Shown here: positions 1 through 8,224 of the stretch, piece after piece
Layout: every line of letters begins with the position of its first letter
Numbering within the stretch: the first letter of the stretch is position 1
Assembly (NCBI RefSeq): GCF_028765165.1
Contig: NZ_JARADB010000003.1
Coordinates: 789,210 to 853,209, forward strand
Length of the DNA: 64,000 nucleotides
DNA from: Paenibacillus sp. MAHUQ-63
GTDB lineage: Bacteria > Bacillota > Bacilli > Paenibacillales > NBRC-103111
Direction: 5' to 3'
Translations under genes and position numbers: made by a program
Notes under the pieces: model-generated
Seen by the model: the letters and a program-made list of their open reading frames with translations, nothing else
Databases searched by the model: none
What the model was told of the DNA's origin: nothing

Positions 1-42
1 GAAGATCTTATCGTCAATGAGGCTTTGATAGTTTTTTGGCAT
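1..42 (-). CDS. 5' end of an unidentified gene, cut by the window edge
   Basis: Only the first 14 codons lie in the window, beginning MPKNYQSL. The ATG on the minus strand is preceded by AAAGGAGAATGAC, a good ribosome site at normal spacing, so this is very likely a real start. The gene is divergent from the methionine sulfoxide reductase gene. Too little is visible to name a product. Confidence 0.6.
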   Translation of the reverse strand, partial: MPKNYQSLIDDKIF

Positions 43-138
43 GTCATTCTCCTTTAGTTTGGGTTTTCTAAGCAAGCTGTTTTCTCCGTTTTCATTATCG
101 AGCTTCCAAATGGTATGATGAATATGGAGGTGGCCAAG

Positions 139-774
139 ATGAATGATGGCACAATTCAAACTTTAACATTGGGTATGGGTTGCTTCTGGAGCCCTGACGC
201 TTTGTTCGGACAATTAACCGGCATCATAAGAACGCGTGTAGGCTTTGCCGGAGGGACGACGGATCATCCGACTTACCGGCATCTAGGAGACCATAGCGAA
301 ATGGTCGAAATGGATTTCGATTCTGGTATCGTAAGTTTGGAGACCCTGTTGAATGTGTTCTGGAGCAACCATAATCCATTGAATATCAACGATTACAAAG
401 GCCGACAGTATAGATCCTTGATATTATTTCGAGATTCCACACAGAACGATGTCATCCAGGAGGTCAAGAGAAGCATCGAGGAACAAGGCCAAGGAATACT
501 GGACACCGAGATTGCTCCTTTTACCGTTTTTTATCCTGCCGAAGATCGACATCAGAAATATTATTTGAAACGGTATCCAGCTGCGGTTGAAAAACTGAGA
601 ACGATCCTTCCCACCGATGAAGAACTGACGAATGCCACCTTGGCTGCACGCTTAAACGGTTTGGCTAAAGGTTATACCAATTTGGAGAAAATTATCAATG
701 AAATCCGGACCTGGCAAATGAGCGGTAAGGAACAAGAAGAGATCATCCAGCTAATCAAACAAATAAAATGGTGA
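139..774 (+). CDS. msrA: peptide methionine sulfoxide reductase, MsrA family
   Basis: Reduces methionine-S-sulfoxide in oxidised proteins. The N-terminal GCFW motif places the catalytic Cys at residue 15. The second conserved block is present as DHSE (about 51-54), followed by QYRS (90-93). The residues after the Cys are unusual: most MsrA proteins read GCFWGxE, here it is GCFWSPD, so the conserved Glu is Asp. There is a C-terminal extension of about 50 residues after the core. The start is the ATG preceded by TGGAGG; two upstream in-frame ATGs lack a ribosome site. It ends 15 bp from the converging TetR gene. The family call is firm; methionine specificity with this altered motif is inferred. 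Confidence 0.85.
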   Translation: MNDGTIQTLTLGMGCFWSPDALFGQLTGIIRTRVGFAGGTTDHPTYRHLGDHSEMVEMDFDSGIVSLETLLNVFWSNHNPLNINDYKGRQYRSLILFRDSTQNDVIQEVKRSIEEQGQGILDTEIAPFTVFYPAEDRHQKYYLKRYPAAVEKLRTILPTDEELTNATLAARLNGLAKGYTNLEKIINEIRTWQMSGKEQEEIIQLIKQIKW

Positions 775-789
775 GGGCAACCGGGTTGT

Positions 790-1389
790 TCAATGGATCT
801 TCGAGCAGAATTGCTCCAGGTAGGAAGAGAAACTGACCATATTCATTTTCATGTACCTGTTGTCTCCTTCCAGCTTGCTGAGCATAATGCCGCCTTCCAA
901 TAACGAAAAGGCAAACGAGGCTAATGCGTCCATATCTAGGTTTTCTTTGAATTCCCCTGTTTGTATCCCTTCATTAATGATCCGCTTCATCATGTCCAAA
1001 GCATCGTGTAGACCGTGTTGGGCTCTTTGACGCAATGTGGGATGTGTATCGTCACTCTCTACGGCTGTGTTCTGTAAGGGGCAACCGCCTATGAATGGGG
1101 GATTGTTCACAACATCCTCATATACACGGAAGAATGCGAGCAGTCGGCCCGCTGCGGACTCCTCTTTACTAATCGCTTCGGCTAAACTCCTGCCTACAAC
1201 ACTGGCGGCATACTGATAGGCTTCCAGGGCAATTTCGTCTTTGCTGCTGAAGTGGCGATAGATTCCTCCCTTCTGGATCCCGGTAGCGGCGATAATATCG
1301 TTTAATGACGAACCGGCGTATCCTTGTTGGTTAAAAAGCTGCGCGGATTTCATGATGATATGTTCCCGTGTTTTTTCCCCTTTTTTCAT
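790..1389 (-). CDS. TetR/AcrR-family repressor, probably redox-responsive
   Basis: Protein of 199 residues with an N-terminal TetR helix-turn-helix (about residues 10-50, ending in GGIYRHFSSKDEI). A GGCPLQN motif puts a lone Cys near residue 103, a position used by electrophile/redox-sensing TetR proteins such as NemR; that role is inferred here. The start is the ATG with AGGGGAGG upstream; a longer reading has no ribosome site. It is divergent from a peroxiredoxin gene, and a perfect palindrome lies between them, so it probably represses that gene and itself. Confidence 0.85.
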   Translation of the reverse strand: MKKGEKTREHIIMKSAQLFNQQGYAGSSLNDIIAATGIQKGGIYRHFSSKDEIALEAYQYAASVVGRSLAEAISKEESAAGRLLAFFRVYEDVVNNPPFIGGCPLQNTAVESDDTHPTLRQRAQHGLHDALDMMKRIINEGIQTGEFKENLDMDALASFAFSLLEGGIMLSKLEGDNRYMKMNMVSFSSYLEQFCSKIH

Positions 1390-1481
1390 ATATCCTCCCC
1401 TACGAGTGAGATTCTGTTTAATCATTATAACAAAATTTAGGATTACACTCTTGCCTTCCGCTCGGGATGTGATAAAATCAA

Positions 1482-1505
1482 AAAAGATACCACATGGTAT
1501 CTTTT
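1482..1505. promoter_or_regulatory. palindromic operator between tetR and the peroxiredoxin gene
   Basis: Perfect inverted repeat with 11-bp arms AAAAGATACCA and TGGTATCTTTT separated by 2 bp. It lies 93 bp upstream of the tetR start and 63 bp upstream of the peroxiredoxin start. Its size and place fit a TetR dimer operator; binding is inferred. Confidence 0.7.
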
Positions 1506-1567
1506 GCTAATATGTTTATATGGGTGTTGTCACGTCTCTAATGTCCACAAAAAAGGAGAGTTGTGCC

Positions 1568-2221
1568 ATGACGCTTCAAGAACAATTGGATCAGCAAAAA
1601 GCGGGCTTTATGACAAGAGTACTTGCAGAGGTTCAGGCTGATATTTTACGGCTCGTGAAGGAGCAGCAGCAATCCGGTATCGATTTCGGCCTGAAGGAAG
1701 GGGCCCAAGCTCCGAATTTCACGTTGACCAATCCGCTCGGCGAACCAATCACCCTGTATGACGAGCTTGCCCAAGGGCCGGTTGTCCTGGCCTTCTACCG
1801 CGGCAGCTGGTGTCCGTTCTGCAATATTCAGCTCAGAGCCTACCAGCAATTACTGCCTGAGATGGAGAAGTACGGCGGCAGGCTGATTGCCGTCTCTCCG
1901 CAAAGCTCTGATAACACGCTATCCCAGAAGGAGAAAGAGGAGCTGACCTTCCAGGTGCTAAGCGATCCGAACGGCCTTGTCGCCGAAAGCTACAACCTTT
2001 TGTTTGAATTGCCCGTTTATCTTCAGCACACCTATCAAAAGCTTGGACGGGATCTCACCGGGTTCAATAACACAGACCGTTGGATACTGCCGGTTCCGGC
2101 GACGTTGATCATCGATAAGGAGCATATCGTGCGTCGCGCCTACGTCGATCCGGATTTCATGAAGCGGATGGAACCGGAGGAAATCATCGATCTATTGAAG
2201 AAAATGAACGGCGGGTATTGA
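1568..2221 (+). CDS. peroxiredoxin-like AhpC/TSA family protein
   Basis: Thioredoxin-fold peroxidase of 217 residues. The motif FYRGSWCPFC (Cys at about 82 and 85) is the active site of the peroxiredoxin-like AhpC/TSA branch. It is preceded by a helical N-terminal stretch of about 55 residues and followed by a cis-proline-type segment (VPATLII). It is expected to reduce hydroperoxides in the cytosol. The start is the ATG after AAAGGAGAG; the upstream in-frame ATG has no ribosome site. Divergence from a TetR gene with a candidate sensing Cys suggests oxidant-inducible expression. Confidence 0.85.
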   Translation: MTLQEQLDQQKAGFMTRVLAEVQADILRLVKEQQQSGIDFGLKEGAQAPNFTLTNPLGEPITLYDELAQGPVVLAFYRGSWCPFCNIQLRAYQQLLPEMEKYGGRLIAVSPQSSDNTLSQKEKEELTFQVLSDPNGLVAESYNLLFELPVYLQHTYQKLGRDLTGFNNTDRWILPVPATLIIDKEHIVRRAYVDPDFMKRMEPEEIIDLLKKMNGGY

Positions 2222-2236
2222 TCGTTCAAATTAAAT

Positions 2237-2268
2237 AACGGCAGTCTTGTCAACTGCCGTTTCTTTGT
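2237..2268 (+). terminator. Rho-independent terminator after the peroxiredoxin gene
   Basis: Hairpin with arms AACGGCAG and CTGCCGTT, 9-nt loop, followed by TCTTTG. It lies between converging genes. Confidence 0.75.
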
Positions 2269-2281
2269 ATGCATTTGAGCT

Positions 2282-3163
2282 CTATCTCTTTCCAATCAAA
2301 ATTTTAAAGTCCATAGTAACTTGTTTCAGATTCATCCGTGCGATTTTTTCTATGCGCTCCTTGGAAGTCCCCCAGGATAACGGCGTCATGCCGAGCAAAG
2401 GTTCGATTAAGGGCCCACTCAAGTTTACTTGATAGCGAATGCTTGCAACATCTAACAACTTGAACTGCTCGCTGAAATGACGAATTGTAAGTGAATTTGA
2501 ATAAACCTGTTTATCGGATCCCTGATAGAAGATTTCTCTTAGTTCTTTCAGATAATCCCGTTCAGGGACGACTTTAATCACCAAACCATGATCCGTCATC
2601 AATCTCTGGAATTCTGAATAATTTGCCGGTGAAAGAATGTTTAGAATGAATTTGAATTGCTGATTTGCAAATGGGGAGTTCGCAATGTCCGCGACACACC
2701 AAATCACATCCGAATATTCGGCTGCAGCCAAACGAATCCCCTCTTTTGAAATATCAATTCCTACAGCCAATAGCGGGTTTAGTTTTTTCCGCTTTATTTC
2801 TATTAGTATGTTATTTAAGTGAGTGCCTTCCCCACAACCTGCATCCAGTATGCTTATAGGTTCATAGCTCGGGAGTTGACTCCTAATAATGTCACTTACC
2901 GCAGCATGTAAGGGATTAAATAAACCCCTTTTGCTGATCACCCTTCTGTCTTCAAAAATTTTTTGATCATACTTTGTATTACTGGCTCGGGACAGCAGGT
3001 TCATATATCCTTGTTTTGCTATATCAAAACAGTGCTGATTGCTGCAAACTAGACTTCGTAAATGGATCATTTGCATCTGTTTTTTACATAAGGGGCAAAT
3101 AAATATCTCTTGAAAGCTTTCAATTTTACCAGCGCTCATCAACTTTTTACTTTTTTCGAACAC
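2282..3163 (-). CDS. rlmA: 23S rRNA (guanine-N1)-methyltransferase, RlmA family
   Basis: Protein of about 293 residues. Near the N terminus is a zinc-ribbon pattern (CPLC at about 23-26, then CSNQHC at 40-45). A SAM-binding motif DAGCGEG follows at about 107-113. This order is typical of RlmA/TlrB enzymes, which methylate G745 or G748 in 23S rRNA at the macrolide tunnel; some confer tylosin-type resistance. The start is taken as GTG at 3163, 9 nt after AAAGGG; a GTG at 3172 and an ATG at 3139 are less well placed. The gene lies behind a leader peptide and terminator, which suggests induction by a ribosome-targeting drug. RlmAI and RlmAII cannot be told apart here. Confidence 0.85.
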   Translation of the reverse strand: MFEKSKKLMSAGKIESFQEIFICPLCKKQMQMIHLRSLVCSNQHCFDIAKQGYMNLLSRASNTKYDQKIFEDRRVISKRGLFNPLHAAVSDIIRSQLPSYEPISILDAGCGEGTHLNNILIEIKRKKLNPLLAVGIDISKEGIRLAAAEYSDVIWCVADIANSPFANQQFKFILNILSPANYSEFQRLMTDHGLVIKVVPERDYLKELREIFYQGSDKQVYSNSLTIRHFSEQFKLLDVASIRYQVNLSGPLIEPLLGMTPLSWGTSKERIEKIARMNLKQVTMDFKILIGKR

Positions 3164-3196
3164 AAAAAGCACCCTTTCATTCGTATTAGGTGAATG

Positions 3197-3266
3197 AAAA
3201 AAGGCACAGTCAAATAAGCCCTAGCCATTTTTGTAAAAAAAAGCTGGGTTATGTGAGCTGCACCTT
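3197..3266 (-). terminator. attenuator terminator in the rlmA leader
   Basis: On the minus strand a 5' arm (3266-3243, beginning AAGGTGCAGCTCA) pairs with a 3' arm (3225-3201, ending TGACTGTGCCTT) through about 20 base pairs with small bulges. It is followed directly by a run of six T (complement of 3197-3202). The 5' arm starts 4 nt after the leader stop codon, so a ribosome stalled on the leader would cover it and block the hairpin. Confidence 0.75.
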
Positions 3267-3269
3267 ACA

Positions 3270-3299
3270 TTACCGTAAACGAATGAATTTGATGATCAT
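3270..3299 (-). CDS. leader peptide MIIKFIRLR of the rlmA attenuator
   Basis: Nine-codon reading frame ATG to TAA, encoding MIIKFIRLR, with GAAGGAG about 9 nt before the ATG. The ending Arg-Leu-Arg matches the (R/K)-x-(R/K) class of macrolide-dependent ribosome arrest peptides known from erm leaders (ErmDL contains MRLR). It sits immediately before a strong terminator and upstream of an rRNA methyltransferase that acts at the macrolide site. Translation and drug-dependent stalling are inferred. Confidence 0.7.
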   Translation of the reverse strand: MIIKFIRLR

Positions 3300-3435
3300 G
3301 GGTTAACGCTCCTTCATTGTCCTCCATTAAAACATTCTTATATTAGCATGTTTCAGCTTGTAAGAGAATTGAATAAAAAAACCTTTCCTTGCAAAAAATA
3401 ACTTTCGACATCATTACATATCAGGAGTTGAATCA

Positions 3436-3990
3436 ATGACTAATATATTGGAATCAGCCATCGATACGATTAAATCGCTAACGGATGAAAAAAAGCCTCA
3501 ACCCCTTCATGTAGGAGAGGTCATGGCTTGTTGGTTTTACTTGGCGGGACTTGAATTGGCCAAAGTAACGGTTCAATCCGGTATGAATACCACGAATGAC
3601 ACGGAACTTCAAAACATGCTGAAACAAGATTTGGAACTCAACAAAAGTCAACGGGAACAGCTCTATACCTTCATGCTGAAAGAAGGAATAACTTTACCGC
3701 CTGCTCATGAAGATATGCCCAACTCGGATCCTAACAGTGTCCCGCTTGGTGTGAAATTGAAGGATGAAGTGCTGGCCAATGAGTTATCTTTAAAAATAGC
3801 CAGTTTGATTATCCGTGCGGCAAGTGCCAATGCAGAATCGATTCGCACGGATTTTGGCATCATGTTCCTTCAATTCCAGGCCGAAAAAGTCATGCTGGGG
3901 GCTAAATTAAAACAATTAATGCGAACTCGCGGCTGGATTAAAATACCTCCGCTATTCATTCCACCCGGTTCCGAGCACTCACAAACGTGA
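3436..3990 (+). CDS. DUF3231-like protein
   Basis: Protein of 184 residues, mostly helical by composition, without a signal peptide or membrane span. The pattern (aromatic residues near 34-37 in CWFYLAG, a central PPAHEDMP loop, and a C-terminal RGWIKIPPLFIPP) resembles DUF3231 proteins, ferritin-like helical-bundle proteins of Bacillaceae and Paenibacillaceae of unknown function, some linked to spores. The ribosome site is AGGAG before the ATG. It is a single gene with its own terminator. Confidence 0.6.
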   Translation: MTNILESAIDTIKSLTDEKKPQPLHVGEVMACWFYLAGLELAKVTVQSGMNTTNDTELQNMLKQDLELNKSQREQLYTFMLKEGITLPPAHEDMPNSDPNSVPLGVKLKDEVLANELSLKIASLIIRAASANAESIRTDFGIMFLQFQAEKVMLGAKLKQLMRTRGWIKIPPLFIPPGSEHSQT

Positions 3991-4004
3991 GATTCACCTA
4001 TACT

Positions 4005-4040
4005 GGCTCCTCTTTAGAGACGATCTGAAAGAGGAGCCTT
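4005..4040 (+). terminator. terminator after the DUF3231 gene
   Basis: Perfect 11-bp hairpin, arms GGCTCCTCTTT and AAAGAGGAGCC with a 12-nt loop. The T-run after it is weak (TTCTGCG). Confidence 0.65.
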
Positions 4041-4113
4041 CTGCGTTTGTATCCTATTGCCCCTTTATCAATGTTATGAACTAAAGTTTACCGTCAGTGT
4101 ATTAACAATGTTC

Positions 4114-4845
4114 TTAGTCCCACCAAAAATACCATCGTGGGGAATTAATAAGTGATCCTGCTAGAGAATTTACTGTTCCCACCCCTTGCCAAACAATGTC
4201 ACCACAAAACCCAAATTGTTCCCAAGCTAGAAATTCTGATTCTTCCTGTGTTTTAGGCGGTTTCTCAACAAGTAATTCCCAAACATCATGAGTGACTAAT
4301 CCTGGTCTGGCTCCATATTTTTCATACCAGTATTTGAACACTGCAACTTGCTCCTCTGGTAAAGGACAAGAATTAAATCCGCCCATCGGTATCCAAGCGG
4401 CCACTTCCCAAGGTTTAATTGTAGGGATTTTTGCAATCATTATAGTCTGATTACCCACATTTTCGATTGACATAAAATCATTCATCTGTTCCTCTATAGA
4501 AAACTCACCAATGATGTCGTACTCTTCCTCCTCAGGCATGACTTCATCAATTCGTTTCTTTAATAATTCTATTGCATCAATATCATTCGCCTTGGCTATG
4601 ATTGATTCTCTACGATACTTATCAGTCATGGTATCAACGATTTCAATCATAATCTCAGAAGGAATAATTATTAGAGGCGTATATCCTTCGTCTTCTCCCT
4701 TAATTAGAGCTTGCTGGTACTTAGTCATAATTCTTTGAACATCGTTTTCTCGAATAATTTGACACTCACAGCCTAATTTAGAAATGATCTCTTTTAGACT
4801 ATCCTTCTTTTCCGTTTTTTTCCTGAACCTATCGAATATTCCCAC
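4114..4845 (-). CDS. DUF4253 domain protein
   Basis: Protein of 243 residues starting at GTG, 9-10 nt after TTAGGAGG. The C-terminal half carries the DUF4253-like signature: the NSCPLPEEQVAVFKYWYEKY region, then PGLVTHDVWEL, then a glutamate-rich run and FGFCGDIV. The N terminus is charged and lacks a signal peptide, so it is probably cytosolic. DUF4253 proteins have no established biochemical role; many occur near polymorphic-toxin or accessory loci. It stands alone on the minus strand. Confidence 0.7.
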   Translation of the reverse strand: MGIFDRFRKKTEKKDSLKEIISKLGCECQIIRENDVQRIMTKYQQALIKGEDEGYTPLIIIPSEIMIEIVDTMTDKYRRESIIAKANDIDAIELLKKRIDEVMPEEEEYDIIGEFSIEEQMNDFMSIENVGNQTIMIAKIPTIKPWEVAAWIPMGGFNSCPLPEEQVAVFKYWYEKYGARPGLVTHDVWELLVEKPPKTQEESEFLAWEQFGFCGDIVWQGVGTVNSLAGSLINSPRWYFWWD

Positions 4846-5145
4846 GCCTAATTAACCTCCTAAATTAAATCTATAGGTATAGGTCTAACAATATCATTAA
4901 TCGTTCACCGTTTCGTGGTTCTCTCAATGCCTTAATATCTCTATTGGTTATGCCATACAAGTTCAACACGATATCACGTAATCCTGTCCGTTTGCCCGTT
5001 TGACCGTTTCGTAGCCGACGCGAAATCCAGCAGACGCCGCATCCAAGCCCCCTATACAAGATTCGCTTCTGCTGCCAGAAGTAGAGTATAATAGGTGTAG
5101 TTGAGATTATTTTCCATTGAGATTATATTCCAGGAGGCTACCGCA

Positions 5146-5547
5146 ATGTCACAGGAGATTTGGATTAACCTGCCGGTCAAAGATGTTGAGAGGTCAACTG
5201 CCTTTTTCAATGAGATTGGATTACATGCAGTGAGTTTTGGTAACGAGAGAGCCAAGCTTGCCATCGGCCAAACAACGATTCTGCTGTTCCCGGATGCGGC
5301 GTTCGAGAAATTTACAGGTTCAAAAATCGCAGATACTTCCCATAGCGCAGAAGTCATATTTTCAATTGGCGCTGAAAGCCGAGAACAAGTAGATGCCTTC
5401 ATTCAAAAAGTAGAGTTTGCCGGAGGAAGCATCTTTGGCAAGCCGAGCGAAACGGACGGCTGGATGTACGGTGCAGGATTTGCCGACCTGGACGGTCACC
5501 GCTGGAACCTGCTGTACATGGATCAGAGCAAAATGCCGAAACGCTAA
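5146..5547 (+). CDS. VOC (glyoxalase/bleomycin-resistance) family protein
   Basis: Protein of 133 residues with the paired beta-alpha-beta-beta-beta fold expected of the VOC superfamily: IWINLPVKDVERSTAFFNEIG at the N terminus and FADLDGHRWNLLYMD at the C terminus. The closest named type by eye is the VOC group related to YaeR/PhnB-like glyoxalases; no substrate can be read from the sequence. The start is the ATG after CAGGAGG, 45 nt inside a longer open frame. It is single and followed by its own terminator. Confidence 0.8.
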   Translation: MSQEIWINLPVKDVERSTAFFNEIGLHAVSFGNERAKLAIGQTTILLFPDAAFEKFTGSKIADTSHSAEVIFSIGAESREQVDAFIQKVEFAGGSIFGKPSETDGWMYGAGFADLDGHRWNLLYMDQSKMPKR

Positions 5548-5553
5548 TAAGGA

Positions 5554-5590
5554 AACGCCGGTCACCTGCTTAAGGTTACCGGCGTTTTTA
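5554..5590 (+). terminator. terminator after the VOC gene
   Basis: Hairpin AACGCCGGTCACC / GGTTACCGGCGTT with one mismatch and a 7-nt loop, followed by TTTTTA. Confidence 0.8.
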
Positions 5591-5705
5591 GATGTACGTG
5601 CCTCCGATGACTTTCATAAATATGCTACCTGTGAGCGCTGCCTTCCGGTACAATGGACATGATAACTACTAACACAAACTGTTAGAACTAGGAGGAACAT
5701 TCACG

Positions 5706-6992
5706 ATGAACGATCAATTCGAGCAGCTTTTTCATTCGGCTCAGGCCCAACAGCTACTGGACCAGATGTACGGTAGCGAAGAACGAGAGGGACAGATCGA
5801 CAGGTACAGGAGGTGTAAGGAAGGATACAGTACCCAATATGGAAGTACAGAGTCCTTGAAATACTTCAGTGCTCCGGGTCGCACCGAGATAGGCGGCAAT
5901 CATACGGACCATAACAATGGAAAGGTGCTGGCGGCTAGTATTCAGTTAGATACGATTGCGGCTGCAGCAGCCGTGGACACCGGAGTGATTACCGTCGTTT
6001 CCGAAGGGTATCCAGGCATGTCAGTCATCCATCTAAATGATCTAGAGCCTCAGTCAGGCGAGGGCGGGACGGCTGCTTTGATTCGCGGTATCGTACACGG
6101 CTTCCAGCAGCACGGGTACCGAATCGGCGGATTCAATGCATACGTCAGCAGTAACGTGCTTCCGGCATCAGGTCTCAGCTCCTCTGCATCTTTCGAAGTT
6201 CTGGTCTGCCAGATACTAAGTACCTTTTATAACAACGGAGAGATGGATGCGGTCATGATGTCGCGCATCGGCAAGCATGCCGAGAATCTTTATTGGAACA
6301 AGCCGTCAGGAATGCTAGACCAGATGGCCTGCTCGCACGGCGGTATGATCACAATCGACTTTAAGGAGCCGACAGAGCCTCAGATCGAGCGTATTCCAGG
6401 TACTTTCGAAGCTGCAGGCTACAGCCTTGTCATCGTCAGCACCGGCGGTAATCATGCTGACCTGACGAAGGACTATGCATCGATTCCGAACGAGATGCGG
6501 GCGGTGGCGCAAGCCTTCGGCGTAGAGGTATGTCGCGATTTGACGGCAGAGATGATCTACGGCCGGCTCGCGGAACTCCGTGAAACTGCCGGAGATCGCG
6601 CGGTACTGCGGGCGCTCCACTTCCTGGATGAAAATGACCGCGTAGGGCGGCAGGTAGAGGCAATTCAGGCGGGCGAGTGGCAGAACGTGCTGAAGTATAT
6701 TACCGCCTCAGGGAATTCCTCGTGGAAATGGCTGCAGAACATCTACCAAGAATCGGTGTCGCGCGAACAGGGGATTGCGCTTACGCTCGCCATTACCGAA
6801 CGTTTCATCGACCGGTTAGGCGATGGTGCTTGCAGAGTACACGGCGGCGGGTTCGCCGGCGTCATTCTCGCCGTTCTGCCACATGCGGCGGTAGCGGAAT
6901 ACCGGGAACTCATCGCGCGTACGACTGGAACGGAAGTGTTCAAGATCCGGGTACGCGAAATCGGTGCGGTCTGCTTGAATACGCTCTTATAG
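5706..6992 (+). CDS. galK: galactokinase
   Basis: GHMP-superfamily kinase of 428 residues that phosphorylates galactose to galactose-1-phosphate, the first Leloir step. Residues 58-72 (GRTEIGGNHTDHNNG) are the galactokinase signature in the form seen in clostridia and paenibacilli. GLSSSAS at about 156-162 is the GHMP ATP loop, and GGGFAGVILAV near the C terminus is motif 3. The ribosome site TAGGAGG precedes the ATG. No other Leloir genes (galE, galT) are adjacent, so it stands alone here. Confidence 0.92.
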   Translation: MNDQFEQLFHSAQAQQLLDQMYGSEEREGQIDRYRRCKEGYSTQYGSTESLKYFSAPGRTEIGGNHTDHNNGKVLAASIQLDTIAAAAAVDTGVITVVSEGYPGMSVIHLNDLEPQSGEGGTAALIRGIVHGFQQHGYRIGGFNAYVSSNVLPASGLSSSASFEVLVCQILSTFYNNGEMDAVMMSRIGKHAENLYWNKPSGMLDQMACSHGGMITIDFKEPTEPQIERIPGTFEAAGYSLVIVSTGGNHADLTKDYASIPNEMRAVAQAFGVEVCRDLTAEMIYGRLAELRETAGDRAVLRALHFLDENDRVGRQVEAIQAGEWQNVLKYITASGNSSWKWLQNIYQESVSREQGIALTLAITERFIDRLGDGACRVHGGGFAGVILAVLPHAAVAEYRELIARTTGTEVFKIRVREIGAVCLNTLL

Positions 6993-7017
6993 GTTCCTTG
7001 GCTTAATCAACGATTGT

Positions 7018-7080
7018 ATGCTTCCCTTATGCGAAAGGTTATTTATAACTCACCTGTCGTAAGGGGAGCATGCTTTTTTT
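7018..7080 (+). terminator. terminator after galK, overlapping an IS-end-like sequence
   Basis: ATGCTTCCCTTA (7018-7029) can pair with TAAGGGGAGCAT (7060-7071), followed by GC and seven T. The 3' part, CACCTGTCGTAAGGGGAGCA, closely matches the terminal repeat of the IS3 remnant near 58.5 kb (CACCTGTC then, after 4 extra bases, GTAAGGGGAGCAT), so this terminator may have been built from a relic IS end. Confidence 0.55.
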
Positions 7081-7190
7081 GTTCAAGCCGAGTATAGACG
7101 AAAAAGATGCACCCAAGCATGTATGGGCTGCCACTTTCGGCTCCGCGCATACGATCTTAGATGCATCCGTTTCGTCATCCATTGTCCAGC

Positions 7191-8192
7191 TTATGATTTT
7201 GCGACAAGATAAGCAGCTACCTCAGCTAACCGAGAAGCATAACCCCATTCGTTGTCATACCAAGTAGCGACGGACAATAGTTCACCTTGTACTTGGGTCA
7301 ATGGCAAGTCAATAATCGAAGAATGTGGATCCGCTACAATACGGGACGAAGCCCATTCCCCTTCCAATACATCAAGAACACCTTTCAATTCGCCTTCTCT
7401 TGCCGCTTTTCGGAACATATCGTTAATCTCTTGAACCGTGCACGGCTGTTCCGTTATCAAATTAAGCTCCGCGATGCTTCCCGTACGGGTCGGAATCCGA
7501 TAGGCTTTGCCTGTGATTTGCAGGTCGTTCCAAATGAATTTCAGCGCTTTGGCTGCACCTGAGGACGACGGAATGATGTTCTCGGCGGCGGCCCATGAAT
7601 CGCGGCGATCCTTCATCGGCTGATCCGTTAACGATTGCGTGTTCGTATACGAGTGCACCGTGGAGAATAATCCATATTTAATGCCAAAGTTTTCTCTGAC
7701 CAATTTGACAACCGGTGCAAGCGCATTGGTCGTACAACTCGCCATGCTTATGATTTTATGCTTTTCCGGATCGAAGCTTTCTAAGTTGATTCCTTTCAGT
7801 AAGACGGCGTCGCAATCGTCTAAGGTTTTGCTCGGACCGCTGACAAGCACCCTTTTGGCCCCTCGCTCCAAGTGCAGTTCGGCTACGGCTCGCGTAACGG
7901 CTCGTCCGGTACAATCAATGACCAGCTCAACGCCAAGCTCACCCCAATTGGGTAACTCGCTGGCCGAATTTAAGAACCGGATCTCACGGTCGCCGATGAC
8001 GATTGCACCTTCATGTGCAGATACTTGCTCATGCCAACGCTTGTAATTCGTATCCACTTCAAAAAGTGCGGCAAGCGTAGATTCGTCTTTAATATCTGAT
8101 ATCGAATAGGGTGTAAACAAATTTTGTTGCAGAGCTGCCCGAAGGAGCTGTCTTCCGATACGTCCAAATCCAAAAATCGCAATTTTACTCAT
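7191..8192 (-). CDS. gap: glyceraldehyde-3-phosphate dehydrogenase family protein
   Basis: Phosphorylating GAPDH-fold dehydrogenase of 333 residues. GFGRIGR (8-14) is the nucleotide-binding loop; SMASCTTN carries the catalytic Cys at about 153; STVHSYTN carries the general-base His at about 180. An Asp at the end of the second strand (SISD) favours NAD. The segment usually reading RVPTxxxSxxDL is RIPTRTGSIAEL, so this is a divergent paralogue, not clearly the glycolytic enzyme. The start is the ATG after TGGAGG. It lies downstream of the FMN reductase on the same strand with a short gap and may be cotranscribed. Confidence 0.85.
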   Translation of the reverse strand: MSKIAIFGFGRIGRQLLRAALQQNLFTPYSISDIKDESTLAALFEVDTNYKRWHEQVSAHEGAIVIGDREIRFLNSASELPNWGELGVELVIDCTGRAVTRAVAELHLERGAKRVLVSGPSKTLDDCDAVLLKGINLESFDPEKHKIISMASCTTNALAPVVKLVRENFGIKYGLFSTVHSYTNTQSLTDQPMKDRRDSWAAAENIIPSSSGAAKALKFIWNDLQITGKAYRIPTRTGSIAELNLITEQPCTVQEINDMFRKAAREGELKGVLDVLEGEWASSRIVADPHSSIIDLPLTQVQGELLSVATWYDNEWGYASRLAEVAAYLVAKS

Positions 8193-8224
8193 AATAGCCT
8201 CCATATATGTTAGATTAGTTAATC

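Noticed and set aside
4871..5059. 62-codon minus-strand frame before the VOC gene
   Set aside because: No ribosome site and no recognised family. It could be a relic (the stretch ending GITNRDIKALREPRNGERL looks protein-like), but it cannot be supported as a gene.
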